Origin: Chrysopilus asiliformis
Lineage: Eukaryota; Arthropoda; Insecta; Diptera; Rhagionidae
Reading direction: 5' to 3'
Length of the DNA: 64,000 bases
Assembly (NCBI GenBank): GCA_964034945.1
Contig: OZ035963.1
Coordinates: 41,315,090 to 41,379,089 of the forward strand
A program made the position numbers and the translations under genes. Within the stretch, counting starts at the first letter, position 1. Each line of letters starts with the position of its first letter. Under the pieces are notes generated by a model, which did no database searches, was not told the origin of the DNA, and saw only the letters and a program-made list of their open reading frames with translations. Below are positions 46,055 through 57,334 of the stretch, piece by piece.

Positions 46055-47660
46055 CTATGTTAAACTATGTTCAATTATTTTGTTAAAAATCAAAATCTAT
46101 ATTTTCACTGCCGCTGTTATGCTGTGTTTGCTGCTTGTAGTACATATTTTACATTTATACTCTTTTTATGCTCCTTTGTGTGTATTGAATCTGATGTATT
46201 GAATCTCATGTTATTTCGTTCTTTTCGCTCTTAAAAGTTTCGCTCTTAACGGCAAGAGTGTTTGCTGGGCTTTCCGACTCTCGTTCTTGGGAACGAAAAT
46301 GATTTCTATTTAAGTTTTCGCTTCTTGTTCAAAGCGGTTTGTGGGTCTCGCATAAAAATGAATGAAAACCTCGAGCGATCGCTGTTGGGTATGATGGACA
46401 CACAAATATAAGTATGTATTTCATTAGTAAGAGATCGATATTTCGCTCCCAGCATTACAGTTTTGTTCTCAAAGAACGTAAAAACAAAACGCAAATGTTT
46501 TTGAGGGGTTTACTGAAATGCGGAATTTCTTTTTTCCATTGATTTCAATTCCTCCTTGGGAGCAGAACGAAAGACTAGAAATGGGAGCGTTTTGAACACT
46601 GTATGTATGACATTTATTTCATACTCCTCTTATCATAAACGAATTATAAATAAAATTATTTTTAAATAAAAATTTGTTTCCTTAATCTCCTTTTCACTAA
46701 AATTTCTTACATAAATATCTATTGGCGATCGTTTTAAGCGGATCCACGACTTCTGGCCGTCTCTACGAGACAGAAACCTTCTTTTTTATTTACTTTCGTA
46801 TCTTCTTTTGTATTTCTTTTGTTTGCGAAATTATTTTTATATTCACAAGTTTTAAATTGTGCGCGCTTTATAATTGTGAGGTTATATTTTTCTTATAATC
46901 ATCCAAGAGTATGTTTCTGAGAAACGTTGCTGGCCAGTACTGCGCAGTAGTTTTTACATGAATTGGAATTGCAGCCAGCTATTACAATTATCTTTCTAAA
47001 ATGTTAAAAACTAAAAAGATCGGATAATTAATTTAGAAGTTACAGGGATTTAAAATTTCCAAGATTTTCTTTTTCTCCAAATTTATATCTTCTTCTTTGC
47101 ACACCCTGATCGTTTTTTGCTCCACCAAACCTTGTTGATGTTCTTTTTTCGATACTTATTAAGATTTAATTGAAAAACACTGAAAAATAAGACACAATTT
47201 TAATTGACATTACAATTTCACTATTTCACTACACATATATTTTGACGAAATAAATATGTTCCACACATGTGATCTCCCTGAATTTTTTTTGTGTTACACA
47301 TATGTATACGACAGATATTTGACGAAAAAACTCTAGGTGTCGCTCGCCTAGAACATAGGATAAAATATTTATGCAAAATTAAGTAATGTTTTTTTTTCTT
47401 GGGAAACTATAATTGGATCATATTTTTTTTATAAACCCCTTATGTAACTATACAACATAGTAAAATTTCAGAAAAATCGAACATTGCACAAACTAAAGAA
47501 ATTTTTTTTTAAAACATAAAAAGATTTTTTTTCCAAAAGTACGAATTTTTAGGACCTGAAAATTTTTCACGACTTAAGATTTATAAGCTGCTTAAAAAAA
47601 AATTTCAGCCAAATCCGAATTAGAGCTGATTTCACATGCTTACCAGGCTATAGACTATGC

Positions 47661-48843
47661 CATATGCCCTATGGTATTCTGAGTTCCGATATTATATGCT
47701 CTAGTACATTTTTTGCTAACCCGCAGAACGCAAGCAATCAAATTTTGAAAAAGTTGCAATGGTAAACAATAAATTAATGTATTTGTATAAATATGGCACC
47801 ACATTTAAACTAGGACACGACACTCTTCAAGTGAGATTTTTAACGATTTTTTCTAAGTGCTGCGAACCTACAGTTTTTCGTGGAATCGATAACTGTAATA
47901 AAAAGCTAAAATAAACTGCCCTAATGGTATTGACAGTTGCCCTAAAATATAGTAGCTCATTCTTTTAACACATTAGGCGATGCGAGACGCTACGTGTTAT
48001 CGCAAACGTGAAATGGTTTATTTTCAGCAGATATGAAAATAAGAGTTATTTTTTCTCTCTTTATCTCTCATTTCAAGTTTCACTCACAATTAATAACATT
48101 TTCATTGTGTGAAAAAATATCTCTGAAGGAGATGATTTTTACTTATGCGACGAAAAACTCACGAAGAGAGATCAATATTTTCTGTAAATAAATATCAGTT
48201 CTAATGAGAGATAAATATTTCCTGAAAATAAATATCAGTTCTAATGAGAGATAAATATTTCTTGTAAATAAATATCAGTTCCAATGAGTTTTATTTCGCT
48301 GAGCTGACGAAAAACTCATTTGTTCGATTTTGTATGGTGTGGCTAGTGTACGATTTCAAATAATTTTCAATGCATGATAAGAAATTATTATTTATTGTAA
48401 AGTAAATGAAAACGATATTTTTTTTTGTACTTTGTATGAAACTTTTTTCTGGGGGGTGGTAGGGGGGTGTGTGGTACCTCAAATGAAAGGTACTGAAGAG
48501 TACATTTTAAAAATATATAGCATGATAGGGTCTCCTCCCTCTCCTACCCCTCCCCCTCCATCCCCTCCCGGCAAAAAGTTTACAGAGCAGCGCAAATGTT
48601 GAAACCTTAACAACCATAGCTCATGTGTGAATCGAAGGTTATCGTTTGAACTCAGAATAAACGTTTTGTACTTGTCACACAGGAATAATCTAAAACGTTT
48701 CTTCAGTTAATACATTGTACATTAAAAACCCACTGATAGATATTTGTTTCTAGGAAAATGAGGTAGTCAATTTAAATTACAAATACAGATTTCTATTAGT
48801 ATTTGCCACAAGCTAAACTTTGGTGGGGATATAATTTGTAGAC
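47661..48843. other. Intergenic, AT-rich; contains a 40-bp x 3 minisatellite
   Basis: No gene seen. From 48,166 to 48,285 the unit GAGAGAT[C/A]AATATTT... with AAATAAATATCAGTT occurs three times at an exact 40-bp period, bracketed by GACGAAAAACTCA on both sides. A C-rich run (CCCTCTCCTACCCCTCCCCC) lies near 48,535. Confidence 0.8.
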
Positions 48844-49558
48844 TTGAACTGTATTCCTACAGCAAGAGAAAGAAAAGGTAAGAATGACCAAAAAGGACTG
48901 GAGTCGATAAATGATCTATTTCCAAGTTTTTCGAAAGAAGGTTTTGGTAAGACTTCTTTGGTGGAAAACTTTATTGATGTGGATAATGCAACATCAGTGA
49001 AACAAAAACATTACCCGGTATCACCAGTTGTCCTTCAATTAATGTACACTATTTAAGCAAAGAACTACTACTGATTTACAATTTAAAATATTTCTATTGA
49101 AAATATATTTAAGAAATCCGAAAAACGAAAAAAAATGTGTGTGTATGGACTTTCACTTTCTATCGAGATATTTTTAAATAATTTAAAAGTGGTTTTTGTA
49201 AACTACTTTGAATGTGATGAGAAAAAGTACTTTTTAATGTGCTTTCTCAAAGCGGTTAAAAAGGACACTGAAAAAAGTATATTTCAAAGCAATTTTAAAG
49301 TGCTTTCCTTTAAAGCACTTTGAAATTTCCGAGAGGGACAGTCAATCAGGAGAAGTGACACTTCTGTATGACAGAAATAAAGTACCTGGGTTTCGCAGTG
49401 GGCAACGGATGTTTTCACCTATACTGACCAATCCTGATTTTAAACAACCATTTTTTATACAATGTGAAGCAAGCAGATTTGGAATAGGAGGGGTTTTATT
49501 TCAAAAGGATAGTGACGATTTTGAACATCCAATCGCTTATTGCTTGGACCGATGTTAA
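48844..49558 (+). pseudogene. pol: Ty3/Gypsy pol fragments (RT start and RNase H start)
   Basis: 48,900-49,050 reads LFPSFSKEGFGKTSLVENFI and ATSVKQKHYPVSPVV, the stretch before RT motif 1 in Gypsy pol. 49,415-49,545 reads PILTNPDFKQPFFIQCEASR, FGIGGVLFQKD and HPIAYCLD, the Gypsy RNase H start, with E in the usual CDAS position. The intervening RT core is missing; 49,060-49,350 is unrelated AT-rich sequence. Both pieces are dead. Confidence 0.8.
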
Positions 49559-49668
49559 ATGTGATTAAGGCTTAAACGTCTAATTATTTTTGATATCTGT
49601 TTTTCGGTTTGACAAGTTCAAACTTTGGCAATTTCAACCATGGAAAGACTAACAATCGAACGTGTTAA

Positions 49669-50300
49669 GGCTCAACTATGATAGATATAAGAGCGCATAT
49701 GTAAATGTCAAATTCCCAACGAATGTTGACATACATAGCTGTCAACATGAAAGCTAACCATAATAGGCATAGACTGACATAAGTAAAGTCAAATTCTTCT
49801 CGATAGTAATTGACAAAGTTGAAGGAAAAAATGAGTGAATTGAGAAAAATTAAAGAAATATTTGAAATTGTGAAGTGCTTAAAAGAATTAAGTGACCTGA
49901 AAGATGAACTGGATGGATACGGCAGAAAGAAGCGTTCATGTGATGTACGAGAAATCAATCGCGACAGGAGAACGCACGGATACTACGTAGTCATCTTCTT
50001 AAAAATAAAAAGGCTTGATCCGGATCAATTTTTTATTCATACGAGAATGACCACAAATGTCTTTGACTATCTGTTGTCCTACTTGAGTCCCTTTTTGGAA
50101 AAATTTTAGGTTATGTTCACTCTTTACATATGCCAGTTCCATTTGTATCGAATTATTCATGCTTAACGAATGTTTAACGAAGGTTTGAAAGTGGCAACAC
50201 TCTTGACATATGTCTATTGTGGGTATTAACACTGACTTTCTTATTCTGGAAATGACATATGAAGCTATATATGCGTTCTTATGTCTATCATAGTTGAGCC
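49669..50300 (+). mobile_element. PIF/Harbinger deletion derivative with transposase N-terminus
   Basis: The TIRs GGCTCAACTATGATAGA[T/C]A are inverted at both ends (about 36 bp with few mismatches), next to TTAA/TAA. The inner frame 49,810-50,109 (99 codons) contains VREINRDRRTHGYYVVIFL, LDPDQFFIHTRMTTNVFDYL and LSYLSPFLEKF, the N-terminal part of Harbinger-type transposases. It stops where the catalytic domain should begin. The left flank repeats CAACATTCGTTGGGAATTTG-like words. Non-autonomous. Confidence 0.8.
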
Positions 50301-50317
50301 TTTAAAGTTATTGAAGC

Positions 50318-50930
50318 CTATTATGAAAATGGGCGTTCAAACAAAAATTTCGCGACTTCGTGATTTTTTTAGTCAGCATAATCGACCAACCGAGAAGCAA
50401 TTGGAAAATCCAAACAAACTGGGTCGGTGGCAGATCTGAAAACACCATTGAGTGCTCGTGTACGCCGTTCGGTCGAAACCATTGCTGCAGTGCGCGAGAA
50501 GGTGACAGAGAGTCCAGGTACCTGTATTCGTCTATTACGCTACTGTGCCATGATACCCAACTTTTTATGCCCTGAATTGGATAATTTGCGCTTTCAACAG
50601 GACGGTGCCACATGCCACACAGCCCAATAAAAGGCTTACCCTGTGGTCTCAAATAATTAATATTTTAAGTCGGTACAAATGTGCCCTGAATTGGATAATT
50701 TGCGGTTTCAACAAGACGGTGCCACATGCCACACAGCCCATGGAACAATAGCATTATTGAATGAGAAGTTGCCAGGTCACATCTTCTCTCGAAATAGCGA
50801 AGTCAATTGGCCACCAAGATCGTGCGATTTGATTCCTTTGGGGTTATCTCGAGAGCAAAGTCTATGCCGACAAACCAACAAGAATTCAATAGCTTTCGAC
50901 CGTTTTCACAATACGGGTATAAAAAACACT
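50318..50930 (+). pseudogene. Tc1/mariner transposase pseudogene, copy 2
   Basis: Pieces: N-terminal HTH (YYENGRSNKNFATS, HNRPTEK, SVADLKTPLSARVRRSVET), then a jump to the catalytic core (LCPELDNLRFQQDGATCHTA, second Asp region). That last stretch (about 60 bp) is present twice, at 50,567-50,627 and 50,680-50,740, with 50 unrelated bases between. It ends with WPPRSCDLIPLG, lacking the rest. First catalytic Asp segment deleted. Confidence 0.85.
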
Positions 50931-50989
50931 TGTTAAACTATATGGTCATGTCTGTAATCCAACCGGCTGACGTTAATTAGTATAAATTC

Positions 50990-51270
50990 ACTTCTTTAAA
51001 ATAGAAACCATTTTACAGTCGGGATCACGACCGAGCCCCCCTGGAACACACAAGTCTGCGCTCTAAAGACACTCAAAATGGCGATTCCTCCGACCGGAAC
51101 CAAAACCGACGCTAGTGTTAGTATCTCAAGCCATGACGCATGGATGGTTTATGTGTGACGAGAGGCCGGTTGAGTACTTCAGTTTTGTGTAAATCGTACC
51201 AGAGCATTGTCGCGGGAAATTTTGATCGATTGTTTTTTACATTATTACCCGGAAAAATAATAATTAAAAG
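50990..51270 (+). other. Possible 5' leader exon with consensus splice donor
   Basis: A relatively GC-rich stretch in an AT-rich area ends AATTAAAAG|GTAAGT at 51,270/51,271. Upstream TATAAATTC at about 50,980 could be a TATA box. No long reading frame: the ATG near 51,078 (MAIPPTGTKTDASVS) stops after about 27 codons. It could be the untranslated first exon of the THAP-domain gene at 53,759. Speculative. Confidence 0.3.
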
Positions 51271-51330
51271 GTAAGTTATTTTGTTAAAAAGTGACGTGAA
51301 TGTAGCATGAAGTGATTTTTGAGAAAATTT

Positions 51331-52503
51331 CAGGGATGGGAAACGTTATCGTAACGTAACGAAATAACGAAATAACGAAATGATTTTCTGGCTATTTCTT
51401 CATAATTACGTTATAACGTTATAGAAATTCAATTCCGTTACAATAACGAAAAACGTAACGAAAAACGAAAAAAAATATTACGTTTTTTCGTTATTTATTA
51501 ATTTTTCCTTGTTTTGTTCAGTATTATATTTTTGTGAAATTTTCCACAAAAGTTCATCAAGTATACCCACAGATCTGCCACCTGCATAAAATATAATTAA
51601 AAATATTGGAGTAGTATTTTTAATCGTATTTTGATTCTAATGTAGGGGCCACATCTATCACTTTTCCATCAGTTTTTGGGGAATTGATGGGAAACTGATT
51701 GGTGTGAACGTTCGCGTCAGTCGCATCAGTCGTATCGCATCAAAACAATCAAATTTTATTTTTTGAACTTAATGCAATAATAATGCATAAACACGCTCTG
51801 TCTCGACTATCCACCCACATTTTTTTAAATCTGCAAACAAAATGAAAAGAAACTTTTCACAAAAAACTGTCAGTCGCAACTGATAGATGTGAACGCTTAA
51901 CTGGATGTAAAAGACTGATGGAAAACTGACGAGTACCGTAACAGTCGCGACTGATGGAAAACTGATAGATGTGGCCCTTACATAAATTGGATTTTGTTTT
52001 GGCCCGATTCCCTCTATTTCTGGAGATACGAAAAAGGAAATCTTTCAAGCAACTTTGTTGGTATCGAAAATATTTTCTTTTTAGTAACTCCAGAAGTAGA
52101 GTGAATTTCGCGAAAGCTAAGTGCGACTCAGAATCAGCGACGTCAAAATAGCCTAAAATTCTATATTTTTGATATTGACTAAAGTGTCGATTTTTTAACT
52201 TGTAATCACTATTTTATTTTTTTTTTGTTTTTATTTGTATTTTCTTTTTGCTAAATTTTATTATTTTTCATAGAATTTATTTTTATGGAAACTGAACTGA
52301 ATTACTTTATGACAAACTAATATTAAAGTGCATTATTTTGTTTTCAGTTTCCATATAATGTGTAACGAAATATAACGTTATAACGTAACGAAATGAAATT
52401 TTTTATCGTTACAAAACGAAATAACGTAACGAAATAAAAGTTCAATTTCGTTACGTAACGGAATGAATAACGTTACGATTTTTTATTTCGTTTCCCGTCC
52501 CTG
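51331..52503. mobile_element. hAT-type MITE (1,173 bp) with nested MITE
   Basis: The ends CAGGGATGGGAAACG and ...CGTTTCCCGTCCCTG are inverted, and GAAAATTT flanks both sides (51,323-51,330; 52,504-52,511). Subterminal regions are built of AACGTAACGAAAT repeats. It lies in the candidate first intron (51,271-52,593). A TA-flanked element (51,645-51,978) is nested inside. No transposase. Confidence 0.92.
51645..51978. mobile_element. Nested TIR element (about 334 bp)
   Basis: The ends GGGGCCACATCTATCA[C]TTTT and the inverse AAAACTGATAGATGTGGCCC are flanked by TA. CATCAGT/ACTGATG words repeat inside, giving a foldback look. Non-coding. Confidence 0.8.
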
Positions 52504-52593
52504 GAAAATTTCGACAAAATAACAGTGAAAACTTTCCGAGGAAAACATAACCTCATAATTGTCTAAAAAAAACTGTTTTTTTTTGTGTTTTAG

Positions 52594-52850
52594 GGAATTA
52601 AAAGAAAGTTTTCCACAAAATATATAAAGCATTTAGGAGGAAACGTTGCAACAATCACATCAGAGACTTCGAGGGAAAACAGGCATTTGGTACGTTTAGT
52701 TTTGTGGTAATTTAAACAGATAAAATCCTCTTTTGTTTTAGGTGGAGGCTGACGACCTGTCACTCTAATCTTGCTTGGGGTGGAGTCTCGCGTGGGGTGG
52801 AGTCTCGCTACAACTTTAAAGAATCAGACAATTAATTCCCGGGCCGCGAA
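52594..52850 (+). other. Candidate spliced leader exons 2 and 3 upstream of the THAP gene
   Basis: TTTTGTGTTTTAG|GG at 52,593 and CATTTG|GTACGT at 52,689/52,690 bound a 96-nt exon. A 52-nt intron (52,690-52,741, ...TTTTGTTTTAG) follows, then GTGGAGGCTGACGACCTGTC. The 96-nt exon is open (KHLGGNVATITSETSRENRH) and, after splicing, stops nine codons into exon 3. A short TCTCGC[G/T]TGGGGTGGAG duplication lies at 52,776-52,805. Sites are good but coding status is unclear. Confidence 0.35.
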
Positions 52851-52903
52851 AAATTAATGTCTGGCCCGTGAGAAATCAAGAAAAGTTCGGTAAATTGTCT
52901 TAA

Positions 52904-53739
52904 GCGGCGTCCAAACGCGCGGTTTTTTGCTCCGTTTTACCCGCGCAAACCGAGTCTGCGCAGGCATGTCATAGCGTCTGGACGATACACAGTTAGTTCG
53001 CGCGGATCAAAAGTACGGCCTGTGCGAGTTCAGGTTGTGTCTGAAAATAATTGTGGCACGCGGAGGCAAATCGTAGCATGTGGACGAAAATTCAGTCAGT
53101 TTTTGTGTCAGTTTTTGTTTTTCAAATTATTGTTGCTACCTTTAAATATTTATCCCGTAAAACTTCGTATATTGCTTCGCAGGTTTCAGGGATAATCACA
53201 CTTAAAGATTGTTTGGAAACAGCTGTACTAAATTTTAAGTCCTCGTAGCTGCGCCCCGTTGCCAGGAACCTTAAACTAGCGGTGAGCCGTTCATGGAGTG
53301 TGATAGCTTTCCTCATGCATGTGACTTTCCTTTCTATTTTTGGCGACACCAGCGATAATAGTCAGTTGTACGTTCCTATATCCATACTCAAATAATTTTG
53401 CCAATCATTTTCTTCTTGTAGGAATTCTTGAAATAAGTTCACATGCGAATATATGTTTCTTTTATTTGCACCACTTAGTTCGCCGACACTTATTTTTTTT
53501 CCTTTTTTTACAAAGAATACAAACACTTAAACTGAAAAGTAAAAAGTCTTGCTCGCCTAATCTATTCATTATAGAAAATGAATAAACACAATGTGTTTAT
53601 GCACGAAGTTTCAAACAAAACTGCGATAAAATATAAAAAAAAAACGGAACCGTGTGGACGCGAAGGTTACTCAGTTTTTTTTACATAGATAACTGTGCAA
53701 AATAAGTCGTAGCAAAAAAACCGCGCGTTTGGACGCCGC
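52904..53739 (-). mobile_element. PIF/Harbinger derivative with partial transposase
   Basis: The TIRs GCGGCGTCCAAACGCGCGGT and inverse (about 32 bp) are flanked by TTAA (52,900-52,903; 53,740-53,743), compatible with Harbinger TTA/TAA. The minus-strand frame 53,349-53,122 has MRKAITLHERLTASLRFLAT, YEDLKFSTAVSKQSLSVIIP and ETCEAIYEVLRDKYLKV, the HTH-like region just before the Harbinger DDE domain. It continues roughly where the 49.7-50.3 kb derivative stops. Catalytic domain missing. Confidence 0.85.
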
Positions 53740-53758
53740 TTAAAATTCACACTTAATA

Positions 53759-54834
53759 ATGCCGCACCGGTGCTGTGTTCCTAAGTGCAAGTCAAATTAT
53801 GACAGTGACATTCCAAGCAGAGGCAAAATTTCAGCATTTCACTTCCCTAACACGCCATCCAGACCTGCCCGAAACGTTGACAGGACTGCTAACATAAATG
53901 TCATTGGCCGCGTTCAGACGTGGTGGAAACTGGTTGACTTCACCAAGTTTCCACTCGATTTTACGGGCCAGACGCTATCGGGTGTATGCGGGGAATTCAT
54001 CTGCTGGCTAGGCCGGGTGAACTTGGTTGAAAACACATACACACATAGTTCAATGGTGGGGGTTCACAAAATTTTTCTTGCTACAGGCACACATTGACAC
54101 AGCATGCGTAAATACACTGCAGCGCAAAAGTTGAAAAACACTACGTGAGAACGCAAGCAGAGTTTTTCACCCAGAGTAACTCGGTTGATTTCACCTACGT
54201 GAGCACGCGGAAGAAAATTCTGTTGTGACGTAGGTGGGCTGCTGATTCTGGCATGACATTTCAGTTCCAGAAATGCGTTGAGCAGTAAACAACTCAGAGT
54301 AGTAAATATGACGATCTGTGATATCACTTTTTTCTTTAAAATCTCCGCACTAAAATGAAATTCGGCCTCCAGCTGCTCCCACGATGCCTTTTTCAAATCA
54401 TTTCTTTGTAAAAATTACTTTTAAACAGTATTCGTTTATAGAACGGAGCGCTCTGCACGTAAAAAATTAGAATCCGCCATCTTAAATTCCATTTCTGTTA
54501 GCAAAGATGTCAGCAAAAAATGTTAGACTTTTCTGTCGTAACAGCTGACATTTCAATCTTCACTAGACATAACATCAGACGTAACAGCGACACTGACGGC
54601 ATTCATGGCAGGTGTGGATTAGTAGTAAGAACGAAGAGTTAAAGTCGTTGTAGCTGAAATCGATTCCACGGTCTGATTGGAATCCAACAAAACATTCGGT
54701 TGTTTGCGCGAAACATTTCCGTGAAAGTGATATCATTCGTGTTGTAATGAATAAACCTTTGCATTCGCCGCGGTTGCAAAGTACGGCTATTCCGTCCATA
54801 TTTCCAGGTTGTCCTGCGTATTTATCGCGATAGA
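53759..54834 (+). pseudogene. THAP zinc-finger domain gene, split by an insertion
   Basis: ATG at 53,759 opens MPHRCCVPKCKSNYDSDI...GKISAFHFPN, the first half of a THAP (C2CH) DNA-binding domain. The second half, 54,627-54,820, has KSIPRSDWNPTKHSVVCAKH, FRESDII and LQSTAIPSIFPGC, i.e. the CxxH pair and the closing AVP-like box. Between them are about 770 bp of foreign sequence with weakly inverted ends (CAGACCTGCC... / ...GGCAGGTGTGG), and a TAG replaces the expected Trp before LKSIPRSDW. A Harbinger element ends 20 bp upstream of the ATG, and a LINE follows at 54,835. Host THAP gene or P-like transposase remnant. Confidence 0.75.
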
Positions 54835-57334
54835 GATACGGTAACGATTAAGCTGGAACTGGCCTCGACCAGCTTCTGCCTAACTTCGGCCTATCTCGCC
54901 CACGAGCAGGAAGGACCCCTGCCACCGGATAATCTGGGGAGGCTTGTCGCCGACGCTAGTCAACATAAAACCGGGCTTCTTATCGGAGGTGATGTCAATG
55001 CGCATCACACAGTCTGGGGAGCTACGGACATAAACGACAGAAGTGAGTCACTTTTTGAATATATTCTAAGTACTAACCTAAACATCTGTAACGTTGGCAA
55101 TGAACCCACCTTCGTTACTACTAACAGACAAGAGGTTCTAGATATTACCTTAGTCTCTGACTCCATCTCCTACATGTTTAAGGACTGGAGGGTTGATATA
55201 TTCAATTCGGTCTTGACATACAATCTCTAACTCAACCGATTTTTAGGAATCGAAGGACAAACTGGGAGTTGTACGGCACTCCTAAACCCCCTACCACAAC
55301 TCAGGAAGTGGATTCTATGGTGGAGGACATAACTAAAGCATTTAATGGAGCAATGGACATGGACTTATCTTGCCCGGAGAGTAAGCCCAGGGGCAAAAAG
55401 AGACCGCCATGGTGGTCCCCGGAGCTTATGACTCTTAGGAAGGAAAGTCGCTTGCTCTTCAACAAAGCTAAAAGCACCAGACTGCAGCAAGATTGGGACT
55501 CTTACAAAGGGATGTTGAGAATCCTGAAAAAAGAGGTGAGGATGCCCAGCGTAAGTCCTGGGAACTCTTTTGTGGCAAGATAGAAGAGTCCTCTGAAACA
55601 GCTAGGCTTCGGAAAATCCTCTCAACCAATCCCAATATACCCAGCTATTTGAAGAAAGTTGACGATACTCTTAATCGATACCCATTTTCCAGGATGCTCT
55701 AAGGACTCACCAGGAAGGGAGATTCCGATAGAGAACAGGCGTCATAAAAAACTCCTCGATAGACCAAAAATTACTTATACCTTGAGGAATTAAGAGTTTT
55801 AAACCGTTTAAGTCACCCGGACCGAACGGTATAATACCAACTGAAATTCAAAAAGTTTCAGGCTTAGCCCTCCCCTGGCTCGAAACGATTTTCCAAGCCT
55901 GTATTAACCTAGTCTATATTCCTTTAAAATGGACAGAGGTCAACGTCGTTTTTATCCCCAAGGCAGAGAAAAACTCAAATAGCACACCTAAAAATCTCAG
56001 ACCGATCAGTCTCTCGTCTTTTCTCCTGAAGACTCTAGAAAGGTTGCTAGATACTCATATACGTCAAAAAATTTACCCAAATAAGCTATCTACGTCTCAA
56101 CACGCATACTGCAAAGGCAAGTCCGTGGAGACAGATATGCACAATCTGGTTAACACAATAGAAAAATCACTGGACCTCAAGGAATACACAATGGTTACCT
56201 TTCTATATTTTGAAGGAGCCTTCAACAACCCACTTCTTTGGATACTAGCAATTAACGAATCGCTCTAAATCCTGGAAACGGAGGGCTGCAAAGTGATAGC
56301 TTACGCGGACGACGTTGCCATAGCTTTTTCAGGAAAGTATCCTACAACGTTGCCATAGCTTTTTCAGGAAAGTATCCTAATGTCTTCAGTGTATATCACC
56401 GGAGCAATGAGAACGACACCTACGAAGGCACTGGAAACCCTACTACATTTGGTTCCCCTAGACTTTTACGGCAAGCAGATGGCGCATGTGCAGCTATCAG
56501 ACTAAAAGCCTCACTAACATGGTATAATACTGAAAAAGGACATTCCAGTATTCTTAAGAATTTTCAGGAAGTCCCGAGAAATATAGACTATACTATATCC
56601 AAACCTTTCTTGGAAAGGAGCTTTACCACTGTCATCCCTTCCAGGCAAAATGGGAGGATGGTACTATACAATACTGTAACACAGTTCATTTTTATACAGA
56701 CGGATCCAAACTGGATGGGAGAGTGGGTAGGGGAATCTTCTCTGGTCATTTAAAGATCAGTCAATGCCACCGCCTACCGGATCACTGTAATGTATTTCAG
56801 GCCGAAATAATGGCAATCAAAGACGTCACCGAATGGCTCAAAAACAAAGTTGTATTATCTAAAGATATTAGCATTTTTACCGACAGTCAAGCGGCAATAA
56901 AATCCCTAGAATCTAACGCACTCACGTCAAAGGTGGCACGGGAGTGTAAGGCGTCTCTAAACGAGATGTCAGAATACTTCAACATCAACATCGTTTGGGT
57001 GCCAGGACACAGTGATATAGATGTGAATGAGAAAGCGGACGAACTTGCTAGAAGAGGCACAACTGCGCCAGCTCCACCTGAAAAGGAGAGTATAGGTATA
57101 CCTATGGCAACGTGCAAACTACTGGTAAGCTTCGAAGCTCTAAACAAGGCAAACCTAAGATGGACACGGGAAAGAACGTGCACCGTCACCAAACTTATCT
57201 GCCCAAAGCTAGACAAAAAACGCTACAGCAGACTCCTCACTACAACGAAATGCGACCAGCACGGTAGTGGGAATAATAACAGGGCATTGCTTAATAGGTA
57301 GACATGCCGATAAGCTCGGAGCTCCCTCAAACGA
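54835..57334 (+). pseudogene. LINE with endonuclease, RT and RNase H (LOA/I-like), broken
   Basis: Order: APE-type endonuclease C-half (LLIGGDVNAHHTVWGATDIN, NEPTFVTTNRQEVLDITLVS) at 54,840-55,220; linker with RGKKRPPWWSPELMTLRKES at 55,385; RT start (LRPISLSSFLLKTLERL at 55,995, QHAYCKGKSVETDM at 56,099, FLYFEGAFNN where motif A normally has D..GAFD); a deletion removing RT motifs 3-4; IAYADDVAIAF at 56,305 with a 43-bp tandem duplication behind it; RNase H (TDGSKLDG, FQAEIMAIKDV, FTDSQAAIKSLE, VWVPGHSDIDVNEKADELA) at 56,698-57,050; and the C-terminal GIITGHCLIGRHADKLG. RNase H in a LINE points to the LOA/I group. Several shifts; truncated at 57,334 by repeat F. Confidence 0.88.

Larger units (their letters stand above)
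44222..46780. mobile_element. Repeat F, copy 1, with three nested insertions
   Basis: F is recognised by comparison with copy 2 at 57,335-58,559 (GGATACGTCTTGGATTTTGG, ATCGGCTTGCTGCCATGATA, GCATTGTTTAGGGTATTTTG, CTCGAGCGAT, CGCTCCCAGCATTA). Here it carries a hAT MITE (44,262-45,033), MITE E (45,242-45,521) and a CCGG-rich hAT-like piece (about 45,601-46,054). The GGGTACAAATTAGAAAATCG block is tandemly duplicated at 45,040 and 45,152. Nature unknown; no reading frame of note. Confidence 0.65.
43831..46978. mobile_element. TIR element M, copy 1, carrying the F insertion
   Basis: Left end AGCTGCGTTCCCGATCGATG...ACTGCGCAGTACTGCGG; right end CAGTACTGCGCAGTAGTTTTTACATG...GCAG, inverse of the left. 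Copy 2 (61,998-62,597) is the uninterrupted form. In copy 1, about 2.55 kb of F sequence interrupts at CATTACAGG (44,219). The right part resumes at about 46,781 (TTATTTACTTTCGT...TAATTGTGAGGTTATATTTT). A GCGCAGTACTGCG-like palindrome marks each end. Non-coding. Confidence 0.7.
42920..47660. mobile_element. Foldback-like element N with long diverged arms, outermost layer of the nest
   Basis: The left arm (42,930-43,740: AAGCATGTGAAATT, TTTGGCTGAAATTTTTTTT, GTACTTTTGGA-like) recurs inverted at 47,000-47,650 (AAATTTCAGCCAAATCC, TTTCACATGCTTACC). The arms are roughly 650-800 bp, clearly alignable but diverged. Within the left arm a smaller inverted pair flanks 43,255-43,500 (GGTAATTTGCCAAAACTTGA and its inverse). 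Element M copy 1 lies between the arms. No transposase seen. Confidence 0.65.

Noticed and set aside
51078..51160. Short coding exon beginning MAIPPTGTKTD
   Set aside because: It stops after about 27 codons and is not in frame with the next candidate exon. Treated as possible untranslated leader only.
53122..53349. Host nuclease HARBI1
   Set aside because: The peptide is Harbinger-like but lies inside a TIR-bounded element and lacks the catalytic domain, so it is a transposon remnant rather than the domesticated gene.
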